DNA of 42,112 nucleotides from an uncultured Roseburia sp. (lineage in GTDB: Bacteria; Bacillota; Clostridia; Lachnospirales; Lachnospiraceae), in NCBI GenBank assembly GCA_930989305.1, contig CAKNLF010000005.1, positions 1 through 42,112 on the forward strand, given 5' to 3'. Positions 32,196-40,676 of this stretch are shown here, piece by piece. The first letter of the stretch is position 1. The number at the start of each line of letters is the position of its first letter. A model generated the notes under the pieces. It was not told where the DNA came from, did not search any database, and saw nothing but the letters and a program-made list of their open reading frames with translations. The position numbers and the translations under genes were made by a program.

Positions 32196-33668
32196 TTATT
32201 TCTCCAGGATCGGGAACAGCCCTTTGACAGCCGGATAGATCTGTCTGAATTTCTGATATTTTTCTTCATATAAAGCCGCAGTCTCAGGATCCGGCTCTAT
32301 GGTTTTTACCACTTTCACCAGTTTGTCCGCTGCTTCCTGTACGCTTGCGTATTCTCCGCAGCCTACTGCCGCCAGAATAGCCGCGCCGTATCCCGGGCCT
32401 TCCTCACTTTCTATTATATCTACTTTCAGATTAAAGATATCCGCTACCATCTGACGCCACAAAGGGCTTTTGGCGCCGCCGCCGCATATTTTTGTCCGTT
32501 CTATCTGAATTCCCAGACTTTTTGCCACTTCAAAAGAATCCCGCAGTCCGAATGTAACTCCTTCCAGCACAGCCTGCGTCATGTCTTCTCTGGTGGTATC
32601 CATCGTCAGGCCGATAAATGTACCTCTTGCACTTGGATCATTGTGAGGAGAACGCTCTCCCATCAGATACGGAAGGAAATAAACATTATTTTTTCCCTGT
32701 TTTTTAATACCTGCCTGCTCGCCGGCAAAATCTTCCGTCTTTAAAATGTCCTCCATCCACCATTTATTACAGGAAGCAGCGCTGAGCATGCATCCCATAA
32801 GATGATAATAGCCGTCCGCGTGGGCAAAGGAATGAAGCGCATTGTTGGAGTCCACCCCGAACTTTTTGCTGGCAATAAAGATCGTGCCGCTTGTTCCCAG
32901 GGAGATGTTGCATGTGCCGTCCCCTACAGTTCCGGTTCCCACTGCCGCTGCGGCATTGTCTCCCGCTCCGGCAATTACTTTTACTGTTTCAGGCAGCCCC
33001 AGCTCCCGGGCGATTTCCGGTTTCAGAGTTCCTACAGCTTCATAGCTTTCATAAATGGATGCCAGCTGATCTCTGCGCACATGGCAGATTTCCATCATGG
33101 ACTCCGACCAGCATTTGTTCTTTACATCAAAGAGCAGCATTCCGGAAGCGTCAGATACATCTGTGCAGAAACATCCTGACAGCCGGTATGCCAGATAATC
33201 CTTCGGCAGCATGATCTTGGCGATCTTTTCAAAATTTTCCGGTTCGTGTTTTTTTACCCAGAGGATCTTTGGGGCGGTAAAGCCGGCAAATGCAATATTG
33301 GCTGTGTATTCCGACAGCTTTTCTTTTCCGATCACCTGGTTCAGATAATCGGTCTCCTCCGCTGTCCTTCCATCGTTCCACAAAATAGCCGGCCGGATCA
33401 CCCGGTCCTCTTTGTCAAGGATCACCAGTCCGTGCATCTGACCCCCGAAACTGATCCCTGCAACCTGGGTTTTATCGCAGGAAGCAGTAAGCTCTTTTAC
33501 CCCTTCCATAGTCTGCTCGTACCAGTCCTGGGGATTCTGTTCCGACCATCCCGGATTCGGAAAATACAACGGATATTCCCTGGATACGATATTTACGATC
33601 CCGCCTTTTTCATCCATCAGCAAAAGTTTTACCGCCGATGTTCCCAGATCAACTCCAATATACAGCAT
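32196..33668 (-). CDS. xylB: Xylulokinase
   Basis: This 490-aa FGGY-family kinase phosphorylates D-xylulose to D-xylulose 5-phosphate with ATP. Motifs are GVDLGTSAVKLLLMD (4-18), GISFGGQMHGLVILD, the WNDGRTAEE substrate motif, GAGDNAAAAVGTG, and the C-terminal GGGAKSPLWRQMVADIF. It is the first gene of the operon xylB-DUF4867-isomerase, behind a strong promoter and next to the ROK-regulator operator. The start has AGGAGGAG. Confidence 0.95.
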   Translation of the reverse strand: MLYIGVDLGTSAVKLLLMDEKGGIVNIVSREYPLYFPNPGWSEQNPQDWYEQTMEGVKELTASCDKTQVAGISFGGQMHGLVILDKEDRVIRPAILWNDGRTAEETDYLNQVIGKEKLSEYTANIAFAGFTAPKILWVKKHEPENFEKIAKIMLPKDYLAYRLSGCFCTDVSDASGMLLFDVKNKCWSESMMEICHVRRDQLASIYESYEAVGTLKPEIARELGLPETVKVIAGAGDNAAAAVGTGTVGDGTCNISLGTSGTIFIASKKFGVDSNNALHSFAHADGYYHLMGCMLSAASCNKWWMEDILKTEDFAGEQAGIKKQGKNNVYFLPYLMGERSPHNDPSARGTFIGLTMDTTREDMTQAVLEGVTFGLRDSFEVAKSLGIQIERTKICGGGAKSPLWRQMVADIFNLKVDIIESEEGPGYGAAILAAVGCGEYASVQEAADKLVKVVKTIEPDPETAALYEEKYQKFRQIYPAVKGLFPILEK

Positions 33669-33741
33669 ACGCTTCTCCTCCTGAAATTTATCGTTTCTTA
33701 TATAACTGCTTTTCCAAGTCAGTTTTATACTTCATAACTTC

Positions 33742-33770
33742 ACTATAGCATGGTAGAAATACCAGGTCAA
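33742..33770 (-). promoter_or_regulatory. Promoter of the xylB operon with cre-like palindrome
   Basis: TTGACC (complement of 33765-33770), 17 bp, TATAGT (complement of 33742-33747). The spacer contains the 14-bp palindrome TGGTAGAAATACCA (33751-33764), which has the outer bases of a CcpA cre site but AA instead of the central CG. Confidence 0.75.
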
Positions 33771-33774
33771 GGAG

Positions 33775-33795
33775 TTTGTTTACTCTCTAAACAAA
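33775..33795. promoter_or_regulatory. XylR-type operator between the divergent xylB and ROK genes
   Basis: TTTGTTTA (33775-33782), CTCTC, TAAACAAA (33788-33795) is a perfect inverted repeat matching the TTTGTTTA/TAAACAAA core of Firmicute XylR sites. It overlaps the -35 of the regulator and lies just upstream of the xylB -35. Confidence 0.8.
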
Positions 33796-33807
33796 TTATG
33801 CTATACT
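33779..33807 (+). promoter_or_regulatory. Promoter of the ROK regulator gene
   Basis: TTTACT (33779-33784), 17 bp, TATACT (33802-33807). The operator overlaps the -35, so autorepression is likely. Confidence 0.6.
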
Positions 33808-33844
33808 ATGCTTACAAAGGAAGGTTTAAAGGAGGATCAAAGCT

Positions 33845-34999
33845 ATGCAGACCGGAAGCAATGAACTGATGCGCGATATCAATACCCGGCTTATTTTAGA
33901 AACACTGATCCAAAACGTCTCCATATCCAGAGCGGATATTGCGAAAAAACTGGGACTGACCCGTGCTACGGTATCTGCCATTACCGAACAGCTCAAACAG
34001 CAGGATCTGATCCTGGAAGACGGAAGCAGCGCTTCCGGTCAGGGACGGAAAGCGGTTTTATATCGGCTTCACAGAGAACATGCCTTTCATCTGTGTATCA
34101 ATCTGTCCTGGGACGGACTTACGATCATGTGCGCGGATCTTCTGGGCCAGCACCGGCAGGTTTATGAATACCCTGCGGCTCAGGATCCCGGAACTATCCT
34201 GGATACTGTATGCGATGCTGTCCAGGATGCCCTGGACCGATACGACAACCGGGGAATACTGGCCCGCATCTCCATCGCCGTCCACGGAACCGTATACCGA
34301 AATCAGATCACCTTCTGCCCTTATTCTCCTTATGAAAATATCCCTTTTGCCGATACCCTTGAAGCACGTTTCCATGTTCCGGTCCTTTTGGAAAATGAAG
34401 CAAATCTGTGCGCCATAGGAGAGCAGGCCTGCACGTTTCCCGCCGGCAGCATGATATTTGTCAGCGTACATTCCGGCATCGGCATCGGCATTATGTTTGA
34501 CGGAAAACTCTTTCACGGATTTACCGGAAAAGCCGGCGAGTTCGGTCATACCATCGTAGAAAGGGACGGGCGTCCCTGCCCCTGTGGAAATCACGGCTGT
34601 CTGGAACAATACGCTTCCGAACAGGCTGTATTAAAAGAATACCGGGACAGGCAAAATTCTCCCGGTCTGGGCTTTCAGGATTTTATTTCAGCCTGTCTGG
34701 CCGAAGATCCGGCTGCAATGGATATTCTGAACTCTTTTGAATCCTATATGGCCATTGCCATCAATAACCTGTTAAATACCTTTAACCCGGAAGTTCTCAT
34801 ACTGAACAGCCGGATCATCAACCGGATGCCCTGGCGTCTGGACCACATACGTGGGCGGATTACCGGCCGCACCTGCAGCCAGCTTCCTCTTTTTGCCTCC
34901 GGACTCCAGGAACAGGCGGCGCTGCTTGGAGGCATCAGCTTATGCACCATTGATTATCTGGGGCTCCATTCTCTCGATCTGAGCAGATACAGCCTATAA
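33845..34999 (+). CDS. ROK-family transcriptional regulator, XylR type
   Basis: This 384-aa protein has an N-terminal winged helix (SRADIAKKLGLTRATVSAITEQL, about 28-50) and a ROK domain with the zinc motif CPCGNHGCLEQYAS (C-x-C-x4-C) and EFGHTIVERDG. ROK repressors of this layout bind xylose or a related sugar and leave their operator. The perfect TTTGTTTA/TAAACAAA operator beside it, and its divergence from xylB, make it the likely repressor of the sugar operon and of itself. The start has AAAGGAGG. It differs from canonical XylR only in details I cannot weigh without alignment. Confidence 0.9.
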   Translation: MQTGSNELMRDINTRLILETLIQNVSISRADIAKKLGLTRATVSAITEQLKQQDLILEDGSSASGQGRKAVLYRLHREHAFHLCINLSWDGLTIMCADLLGQHRQVYEYPAAQDPGTILDTVCDAVQDALDRYDNRGILARISIAVHGTVYRNQITFCPYSPYENIPFADTLEARFHVPVLLENEANLCAIGEQACTFPAGSMIFVSVHSGIGIGIMFDGKLFHGFTGKAGEFGHTIVERDGRPCPCGNHGCLEQYASEQAVLKEYRDRQNSPGLGFQDFISACLAEDPAAMDILNSFESYMAIAINNLLNTFNPEVLILNSRIINRMPWRLDHIRGRITGRTCSQLPLFASGLQEQAALLGGISLCTIDYLGLHSLDLSRYSL

Positions 35000-35004
35000 T
35001 ATAA

Positions 35005-35052
35005 AACAAGGGCACGGAAAACGGTCACCAAACCATTTCCCGCGCCCTTGTT
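35005..35052. terminator. Hairpin terminator between the ROK gene and flavodoxin
   Basis: A 21-nt stem (35005-35025 with 35032-35052) pairs with three mismatches around a short loop. It serves the two convergent genes; T-tracts are modest. Confidence 0.7.
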
Positions 35053-35079
35053 CCAGGCTGTGCCTCAGCTTCTTTTCAG

Positions 35080-35502
35080 CTATGCTGCCAGTGCTTTGCC
35101 CAGATTTCTGCATTCCGCAGACGCCTGATCATCCGGCTCGTTGCAGCAGATAACTCCATCGTCCACCAGCAGCGCGCCGTCGCTTTTGCAGATATCTTCC
35201 CAGTTTCTCATCCACTCTCCGTCTCCCCATCCGTAGGAACCGAACAGCGCCACTTTTTTCCCTTTTAATTTATCCTTGCAGGATTCAAACATCGGTTCAA
35301 ATTCTGTTTCCTCCAACTGCTCATCGCCCATAGAGGGGCAGCCGAAGGCGATTCCGTCATACTGATCGATCATAGACGGTGAAAACTCCGCCGATGTAAA
35401 AATATCCGCATCCCAGCCTCCTTCTTTGACTCCTTCGGCTACCAACACTGCCATTGCCGCCGTATTTCCTGTTCCGCTCCAATAAACAACTGCTGCTTTC
35501 AT
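35080..35502 (-). CDS. Flavodoxin
   Basis: This 140-aa FMN protein has the phosphate-binding loop YWSGTGNTAAMA (8-19), the flavin-stacking loop segment AFGCPSMGDEQLEETEFEPMF and FGSYGWGDGEWM. It is a soluble electron carrier that replaces ferredoxin when iron is short. The gene is second in an operon with DUF3793, and the promoter of that operon carries two TTAG/CTAA-type boxes, which fits iron control. The start has AGAGGTAGG. Confidence 0.95.
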   Translation of the reverse strand: MKAAVVYWSGTGNTAAMAVLVAEGVKEGGWDADIFTSAEFSPSMIDQYDGIAFGCPSMGDEQLEETEFEPMFESCKDKLKGKKVALFGSYGWGDGEWMRNWEDICKSDGALLVDDGVICCNEPDDQASAECRNLGKALAA

Positions 35503-35562
35503 TTTCCTACCTCTTTTCTGAATTGATTCTATAACGTAAAGAGCCTTTCCGGGATCCGGCTG

Positions 35563-36132
35563 TCAGGCCGGAACGGTCAGCTGCATTACACTCCTTCCAT
35601 TCTGGAACAGTCTCCAGTAGACATCCCTGCATTTTTTCAGCTTCGCAAAGGTTTTCTGAGCTTTCTCCGGCTCATGATAAACTTTCCATTCCCCGCAGCA
35701 CAGACCATTGCGTCCTCTGTTTTGGATAAAACCGCGGATATCTTCCAGCGGATATCCCAGGAACACTCCGATCTCATGGGGAAACTGCCCTTTATCCGCT
35801 CCCATGCGCATCTGCAGTCTGTCAAAAACCGCTTCCAGTTCAAAGGATTCATATCCAAACTCCTGGAGAAACTCTCTGCATCCCGTATCTGCCAGTCTGT
35901 CCTGGAGCGCTCTGTAGCGATAGACCAAAACAAGCATCCGCTCCCTGTCCTGATACAGAATACGGAAAAAAATATTTTTGTCAGACAGTTCCCGGGCCAT
36001 TGCGTCCAGTTCTCTGTTTATCGCTTCTGTATTTGGACAGGACACCATATTGGCGCATTTCAATCCCGCCAGTGCAGGCGCGCAAAACCGTACCAAAACC
36101 TGTCGAAAAGTTATATTTCCTCTCTGATCCAT
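35563..36132 (-). CDS. DUF3793 family protein
   Basis: This 189-aa cytoplasmic protein matches the DUF3793 family, with the signature PHEIGVFLGYPLEDIRGFI (about 118-136), GLCCGEWKVYHE and an N-terminal LAGLKCANMVSC. Function is unknown. Its usual partner, seen here too, is a flavodoxin gene downstream (60 bp gap), so a role in iron or redox adaptation is a reasonable inference. The cysteines (LKCANMVSCP, CC) could bind a metal or cluster. The start has AAAGGAG. Confidence 0.88.
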   Translation of the reverse strand: MDQRGNITFRQVLVRFCAPALAGLKCANMVSCPNTEAINRELDAMARELSDKNIFFRILYQDRERMLVLVYRYRALQDRLADTGCREFLQEFGYESFELEAVFDRLQMRMGADKGQFPHEIGVFLGYPLEDIRGFIQNRGRNGLCCGEWKVYHEPEKAQKTFAKLKKCRDVYWRLFQNGRSVMQLTVPA

Positions 36133-36160
36133 ATCCGTTTCTCCTTTAATTGTTTTATGT

Positions 36161-36178
36161 AGTTAGTTTCAACTAACT
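36161..36178 (-). promoter_or_regulatory. Palindromic box 1 upstream of the DUF3793-flavodoxin operon
   Basis: AGTTAGTT-TC-AACTAACT is a perfect 8-bp inverted repeat about 30 bp before the DUF3793 start. It resembles DtxR/IdeR-family sites (TTAG...CTAA). Confidence 0.6.
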
Positions 36179-36195
36179 CAATGTGATAAATAGAA

Positions 36196-36242
36196 GCGGG
36201 CTCTTACGGCAATATGGATCTGAGTCACAGATAAAAGCCCGC
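36196..36242 (-). promoter_or_regulatory. Leader hairpin of the DUF3793-flavodoxin operon
   Basis: GCGGGCTCTTA (36196-36206) pairs with TAAAAGCCCGC (36232-36242), 10 of 11 bases, with a 25-nt loop. It lies between box 2 and box 1. No strong T-tract follows on the minus strand, so it is either a weak terminator/attenuator or a structured leader. Confidence 0.5.
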
Positions 36243-36250
36243 CTTATTTA

Positions 36251-36303
36251 AGTTAGTGTTCTTTAACTAATGTTAGAATATTATAACTCTTCGTTTTTGT
36301 CAA
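36251..36303 (-). promoter_or_regulatory. Promoter with box 2 for the DUF3793-flavodoxin operon
   Basis: TTGACA (complement of 36298-36303), 17 bp, TATTCT (complement of 36275-36280). The next bases form a second AGTTAG...AACTAA/CTAATGTTAG box (36251-36276) that covers the RNA start, a repressor position. Confidence 0.6.
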
Positions 36304-36354
36304 TAGTTTGATTTATTTTCTCATTAACAGATTTCCGGATATATTCTTCCGTCC

Positions 36355-37425
36355 TTACTCCTGTTTTACAAATTCATGAGCTTCTTCCTGTCCTCTGAGC
36401 ACACGCAGACCTCCCAAAGCCAGGGATTCCATCTCGTTTTCACCAGGATATACCGTTACAGGAGCAATCCATTTCACATATTTTTTTACTTCATTTGTAA
36501 AGTATTCAGAATAAGCGATACCGCCGGTCAATATGATACCTTCCACATCTCCGGCTACGGTAGCGGCTTCCTCGCCGATCTTGCGGGCAACGTTCAAAGC
36601 CATGGCATCGTATACCAGTTTTGCCTCTTCATTGCCTTCTTTGATCATTTTTTCCACTTCTCTTGTATCATTAACGCCCAGATAAGACACAATGCCGCCA
36701 CGGCTTTTCATTTTTTTCAGCATGTCTTTTGTGGAGATTCCTGTTGCTCCCATATATTTTACAAGCGACTGGGAAGGCAGGCCTCCGGCTCTCTCAGGCG
36801 CAAAAGGACCGTCTTCATCGTTGATAATGTCCGCGATCCGGCCTCCGTACTGAAGCGTAACTGAAATGCCTCCGCCAAGATGAACAACGATCAGCTTGCA
36901 GTCGCTGTAATCTTTATTGTTTTCTCTTGCGTAGCGCATTGCCGCGGCTCTGGTGTTCAGATTATGTCCGATTCCTTTTCTCTGTATTTCTTTCAATCCT
37001 GTCAGTTTCAGGATCGGCAGCATTTCATCTACAGTAACGCCATCATAGATAAATGCCGGAATTCCCAGAGGCTTCGCAATAGAATCCGCGATCACAGCTC
37101 CCAGATTGGAGGCATGTTCCATAACCGGTTTGTTTCTCAGCTGCCATACCATATCATCATTTACTCTGTATGCGCCTGCTTTCAACGGCGGGAGCAGACC
37201 GCCTCTTGCTACGATTCCCGTCAGGGTATCCAGTGCAACCCCTTTTTCTTTCAATACGTCCAGGATCATATCTTTTCTGAATTCAAACTGATCTACAATC
37301 AGATCGTATTTTGCGATTTCATCTGCAGAGTGAGAAATACTCTCTACAAACAGCGGTGTCTCATCTTCATACACAGCGATTTTTGTAGAAGTGGAACCGG
37401 GATTTAAAATTAATAATTTTTCCAT
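36355..37425 (-). CDS. buk: Butyrate kinase
   Basis: This 356-aa enzyme of the acetokinase family has LILNPGSTSTKIAVYEDE (4-21), GHNLNTRAAA, VHLGGGISV and GIILTGGIAYSEYF, all typical of butyrate (or branched-chain acid) kinase rather than acetate kinase. It converts butyryl phosphate and ADP to butyrate and ATP. The usual partner, phosphotransbutyrylase (ptb), is not next to it. The start at 37425 has GAGGAGG and is preferred over 37467. The divergent PucR-type gene may regulate it. Confidence 0.95.
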   Translation of the reverse strand: MEKLLILNPGSTSTKIAVYEDETPLFVESISHSADEIAKYDLIVDQFEFRKDMILDVLKEKGVALDTLTGIVARGGLLPPLKAGAYRVNDDMVWQLRNKPVMEHASNLGAVIADSIAKPLGIPAFIYDGVTVDEMLPILKLTGLKEIQRKGIGHNLNTRAAAMRYARENNKDYSDCKLIVVHLGGGISVTLQYGGRIADIINDEDGPFAPERAGGLPSQSLVKYMGATGISTKDMLKKMKSRGGIVSYLGVNDTREVEKMIKEGNEEAKLVYDAMALNVARKIGEEAATVAGDVEGIILTGGIAYSEYFTNEVKKYVKWIAPVTVYPGENEMESLALGGLRVLRGQEEAHEFVKQE

Positions 37426-37519
37426 GATAACCTCCTCTTTTGCCTGTTTTACCAGGATCCCATACATTTTCAGCGTTTCCCGATGCGGTCATTCTGCCAC
37501 GACCACATTTTATGCAGAC

Positions 37520-37548
37520 ATTATACCACACGCCCTATTTTCACGCAA
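37520..37548 (-). promoter_or_regulatory. Promoter of buk
   Basis: TTGCGT (complement of 37543-37548), 17 bp ending in TGTGG, TATAAT (complement of 37520-37525); the -10 is of the extended type. Confidence 0.7.
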
Positions 37549-37632
37549 TATATATCGTATATTATATATGATTTATTCCTCCAGTCCCCTACTATTCAAA
37601 CCTTCAAAAATCATATATAATAATAACAATTC

Positions 37633-37653
37633 ACCGGGAGCCGCTGTCCCGGT
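37633..37653 (+). promoter_or_regulatory. Leader hairpin before the PucR-type gene
   Basis: ACCGGGA-N7-TCCCGGT is a perfect 7-bp inverted repeat just upstream of the ribosome site. It is a possible operator or translational control hairpin. Confidence 0.4.
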
Positions 37654-37678
37654 ATTTCGAGAAAAAGGAGCTGCGCTT

Positions 37679-39253
37679 ATGAAAATCCAGGAACTGCTTT
37701 CTAAATTTTCTTCTTCTGATTTTATGATTCCGGAAAACTCGGATCTTGAAACTGATATCGATGCTCTGCAGTATTTTACCCCGGGAATGACCAAACTAAA
37801 TCCCCATATCCTTTACTTTCTTTCCGAGGAACCAAAGACCCCTTTGCCCCCTGTTCCGGAAGCCTGCTTTCTCTGCCCTGCTTCCGGAAAGGAAGAGAAA
37901 AAATCTTCTTCCAAAAAAACGGATCCACACATTTTCCTCTACTTGGGGAAAAAAAGTATGGATGAAGTATTTGCCGGCATGCAGGACATTTTATCCAACG
38001 CCCGGGAATTAAATACTTCTCTGCAGTTAATGACCAACGCATTTTTTTCCGATCAGGGGCTCCAGTATCTGACAGATACTGCCTATCAGGTTTTCAACAA
38101 CCCCATTTTTGTAGTAAATGAAAGCTATAAATATATGGCTCTTTCTTACGGCACTGTGGCGGACAATGAACTGATCGCCCGGGAATATAATGACGGCTAT
38201 ATTGCGGAGCAGGGAATCCGTTTTATACGGGAATCCCACCTGCAGGAGAGAGCGCTCCATTCGGAACACGCCTTTTATTACTACAACCCGCTGTTTCACG
38301 CAGGAATGATGGCCGCCTCTGTCAATATTCACGAAGTGGTGGTAGGCAAGGTCATGCTCTACGAACAAAACCATAAATTCACAGACAACGATTCCGTGCT
38401 CCTGGAGCACTTTGCCCGGCTGGTATCTATGGAGCTCCAGAAAAACCAGTTTTTCCGTCAAAATAAAGACATTATGTATTCCTATTTTCTAGCGGATCTG
38501 CTGGACAGCCGTGAAATCAATTATCCCAGCGTGCGGGAACGGCTCCATACCATGGGACTGGATCTGAAGGATGACCTGTATATCCTTGTTATTTCAGCAG
38601 TCAGCTATCACCACGCCACAGAAAAGCTGGAAGTCATTGTAGATGAACTAAGCCACATTATCCCCGGTTCTATTTGCGCCATCTATGAAAACTGCCTTGT
38701 TCTGCTGTTTTCCAAAAGCAGGGAAGATTTTCTCTCTGACAGCGAACTGAAGGCGCTTACCCAGTATCTGTCTGAAAATAATCTCCAGGCCGGCATGAGC
38801 AATTTTTTCACGGATCTGAAAGGGATACGCCGTTTCTACCTCCAGGCAAAAAAAGCCGCCGAACTCGGGCGGCATCTGGATGAAGCGGGTCCGGTATTTT
38901 ACTACTCGGACACATATTTTTATCATATTATGGAACTCTGTCAGGAAAAGGAAGAACTCCGCTACTTTATTCATCCTGCCATGATGAAACTGCTCTATTA
39001 CGATCAGGAAAAACATTCTGAGCTTCTCCAGACGCTCCACGCCTTTTTGATCAATCCGGGCAACACCGCCCGAACCGCCGAGCAGCTCCATATCCACAAA
39101 AACACTTTGCTTTACCGGATGAACAAGATCAAAGAACTGACAAAATGCGAACTGGTAAACGGGGAGGAACTGATGTCTCTGGCATTTTCCTATAAACTGA
39201 TGAAATACCTTGGCATGCTTCCCGGCTCCGCTCATAAGACGGAATATGTTTAA
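37679..39253 (+). CDS. PucR/CdaR-family transcriptional regulator
   Basis: This 524-aa protein starts at 37679 (AAAAAGGAG); a longer open frame upstream has no ribosome site and overlaps buk. The central part (about 150-280) looks like a GAF-type sensor (FFSDQGLQYLTDTAYQVFNNPIFVVNE...). The C-terminal PucR HTH is clear (NTARTAEQLHIHKNTLLYRMNKIKELT, about 460-486). Such regulators often activate genes for acid, purine or sugar-acid use. It is divergent from buk and convergent with the OFA-family transporter gene, so either may be its target. The ligand is unknown. Confidence 0.9.
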   Translation: MKIQELLSKFSSSDFMIPENSDLETDIDALQYFTPGMTKLNPHILYFLSEEPKTPLPPVPEACFLCPASGKEEKKSSSKKTDPHIFLYLGKKSMDEVFAGMQDILSNARELNTSLQLMTNAFFSDQGLQYLTDTAYQVFNNPIFVVNESYKYMALSYGTVADNELIAREYNDGYIAEQGIRFIRESHLQERALHSEHAFYYYNPLFHAGMMAASVNIHEVVVGKVMLYEQNHKFTDNDSVLLEHFARLVSMELQKNQFFRQNKDIMYSYFLADLLDSREINYPSVRERLHTMGLDLKDDLYILVISAVSYHHATEKLEVIVDELSHIIPGSICAIYENCLVLLFSKSREDFLSDSELKALTQYLSENNLQAGMSNFFTDLKGIRRFYLQAKKAAELGRHLDEAGPVFYYSDTYFYHIMELCQEKEELRYFIHPAMMKLLYYDQEKHSELLQTLHAFLINPGNTARTAEQLHIHKNTLLYRMNKIKELTKCELVNGEELMSLAFSYKLMKYLGMLPGSAHKTEYV

Positions 39254-39280
39254 TCAAATATATTAAAATCTAATAAAAAT

Positions 39281-39324
39281 CCCCTTAAGCAGATTCTGGT
39301 TATGTACCTTATCTGCTTAAGGGG
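39281..39324. terminator. Bidirectional terminator between the PucR-type gene and the transporter gene
   Basis: CCCCTTAAGCAGAT (39281-39294) and its exact complement (39311-39324) form a 14-bp stem. On the minus strand ATTTTTATT follows. Confidence 0.9.
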
Positions 39325-39359
39325 AATTCTATTATAACAGCCTTTTTATATTTATCGTT

Positions 39360-40589
39360 TTATTTTTCTTCCTTTGCCACCGGTCTGCGGATACCAAGGA
39401 ATACAATAAAGGATACGATAGTTACGCCGATCATCATAAAGATCGTACTCATATATGACTGGCTCATATCGTAAAGCTTTCCTGCAATCGTTGATGCGAA
39501 AGAACCGATCAAAAGGTTGGTAACTATGATGGAGAAGTTCATAGAATAATAGGTTCTTCCGTAGAAATCACTGATAATAGCGGACTGCATGGGAGTTACT
39601 CCGCCGTATGCAAAGCCGCCTACAAGGAAGCCGATAATGATCAGCAGGAAGCTTCCGCTGGACAATGCTCCCATAAGGATCAGACCTGCCAGAATAAATG
39701 CAACCATGTCAACGATCATTGTCAGTTTATAACCTTTTTTATCGAACAGCGCGCCGTAAATAACACGTCCGATACCATTCATAATAGAAATCAGACCTAC
39801 TACAGTTGCAATATTGCCTTCTGATACGGTAGTTCCTACCTGTGTGGCAATACCGCTTGCCTGTCCCACAAGAGCAAGACCTGCAGCACTTACCATAATC
39901 GCCCAGATATAGCACAGCCAGAAAGAAGGCATGCGGATCATTTTGCCGGAATTGATATCCATAGCCGGCTGTCTTACATTCTGTTTCTCAGACGCCTTGG
40001 AAGCAAGGAACTCTGCGTCCGGTTTTCTGAAGAAAAAGCTGCAGATCAGCATGATCACAAAAATGATGATACCCAGGATACGGAATGTGTTGCACCAGTT
40101 GTTGCTGCCGTCAGCAGGGGTTACTGCTGTATAAACTTTTCCGATAATGAAACTGCTCAGTCCGAATCCCATCAGCAGGATACCGGAGATCAGTCCCTGT
40201 TTATCCGGGAACCATGCGCAGATCGTACCCATAACCGCGTTATAAGCAACGCCGGCTCCAAGTCCGCACAGAACGCCAAAGCCCAGATAAAGAGTTGCCA
40301 CAGAACTCTGCGTCATAGAAGCCAGGAAAAATCCTGCCAGAAGCAGTATGCCGGCAAGTATTACATAGATTTTCGGATTTACTTTTTTAGATAAAATACC
40401 CGCTACCAGACTTCCCACACAGAAGAAAGCCATAACTAAGGTAAAGGTTAAAGATAACTGCGCTGCTGTCCAGTCCGGATGCGCCGCGCCAATAGCCTGT
40501 GACATAATAGACCATGCGTAGATCAATCCAGCCAGCAGCAGTACGATCACACCAATGATCGCATAAACCCAACGATTCATTTTCTTCAT
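39360..40589 (-). CDS. OFA-family major facilitator transporter
   Basis: This 409-aa membrane protein has about twelve helices and the oxalate/formate antiporter (OFA) family pattern: NRWVYAIIGVIVLLLAGLIYAWSIM at the N-terminus, GVLCGLGAGVAYNAVMGTICAWFPDKQGLISGILLMGFGLSSF in the first half and a second half beginning MIRMPSFWLCYIWAIM. It exchanges or imports a small organic acid; the substrate is unknown. The start at 40589 follows GGGAGG by 8 nt, so the TTG at 40604 lies within the ribosome site and is rejected. It is convergent with the PucR-type regulator gene. Confidence 0.93.
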   Translation of the reverse strand: MKKMNRWVYAIIGVIVLLLAGLIYAWSIMSQAIGAAHPDWTAAQLSLTFTLVMAFFCVGSLVAGILSKKVNPKIYVILAGILLLAGFFLASMTQSSVATLYLGFGVLCGLGAGVAYNAVMGTICAWFPDKQGLISGILLMGFGLSSFIIGKVYTAVTPADGSNNWCNTFRILGIIIFVIMLICSFFFRKPDAEFLASKASEKQNVRQPAMDINSGKMIRMPSFWLCYIWAIMVSAAGLALVGQASGIATQVGTTVSEGNIATVVGLISIMNGIGRVIYGALFDKKGYKLTMIVDMVAFILAGLILMGALSSGSFLLIIIGFLVGGFAYGGVTPMQSAIISDFYGRTYYSMNFSIIVTNLLIGSFASTIAGKLYDMSQSYMSTIFMMIGVTIVSFIVFLGIRRPVAKEEK

Positions 40590-40676
40590 TGTCGTTCCTC
40601 CCAAACTTTGTTTTTTATCTCATACATAAACGTCCATAGTATACAACATTTCTCAACTGTATGCAAGGTATATAGT

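Noticed and set aside
37391-37678. Longer N-terminus for the PucR-type regulator
   Set aside because: It would overlap buk and the divergent promoters; the ATG at 37679 has a good ribosome site.
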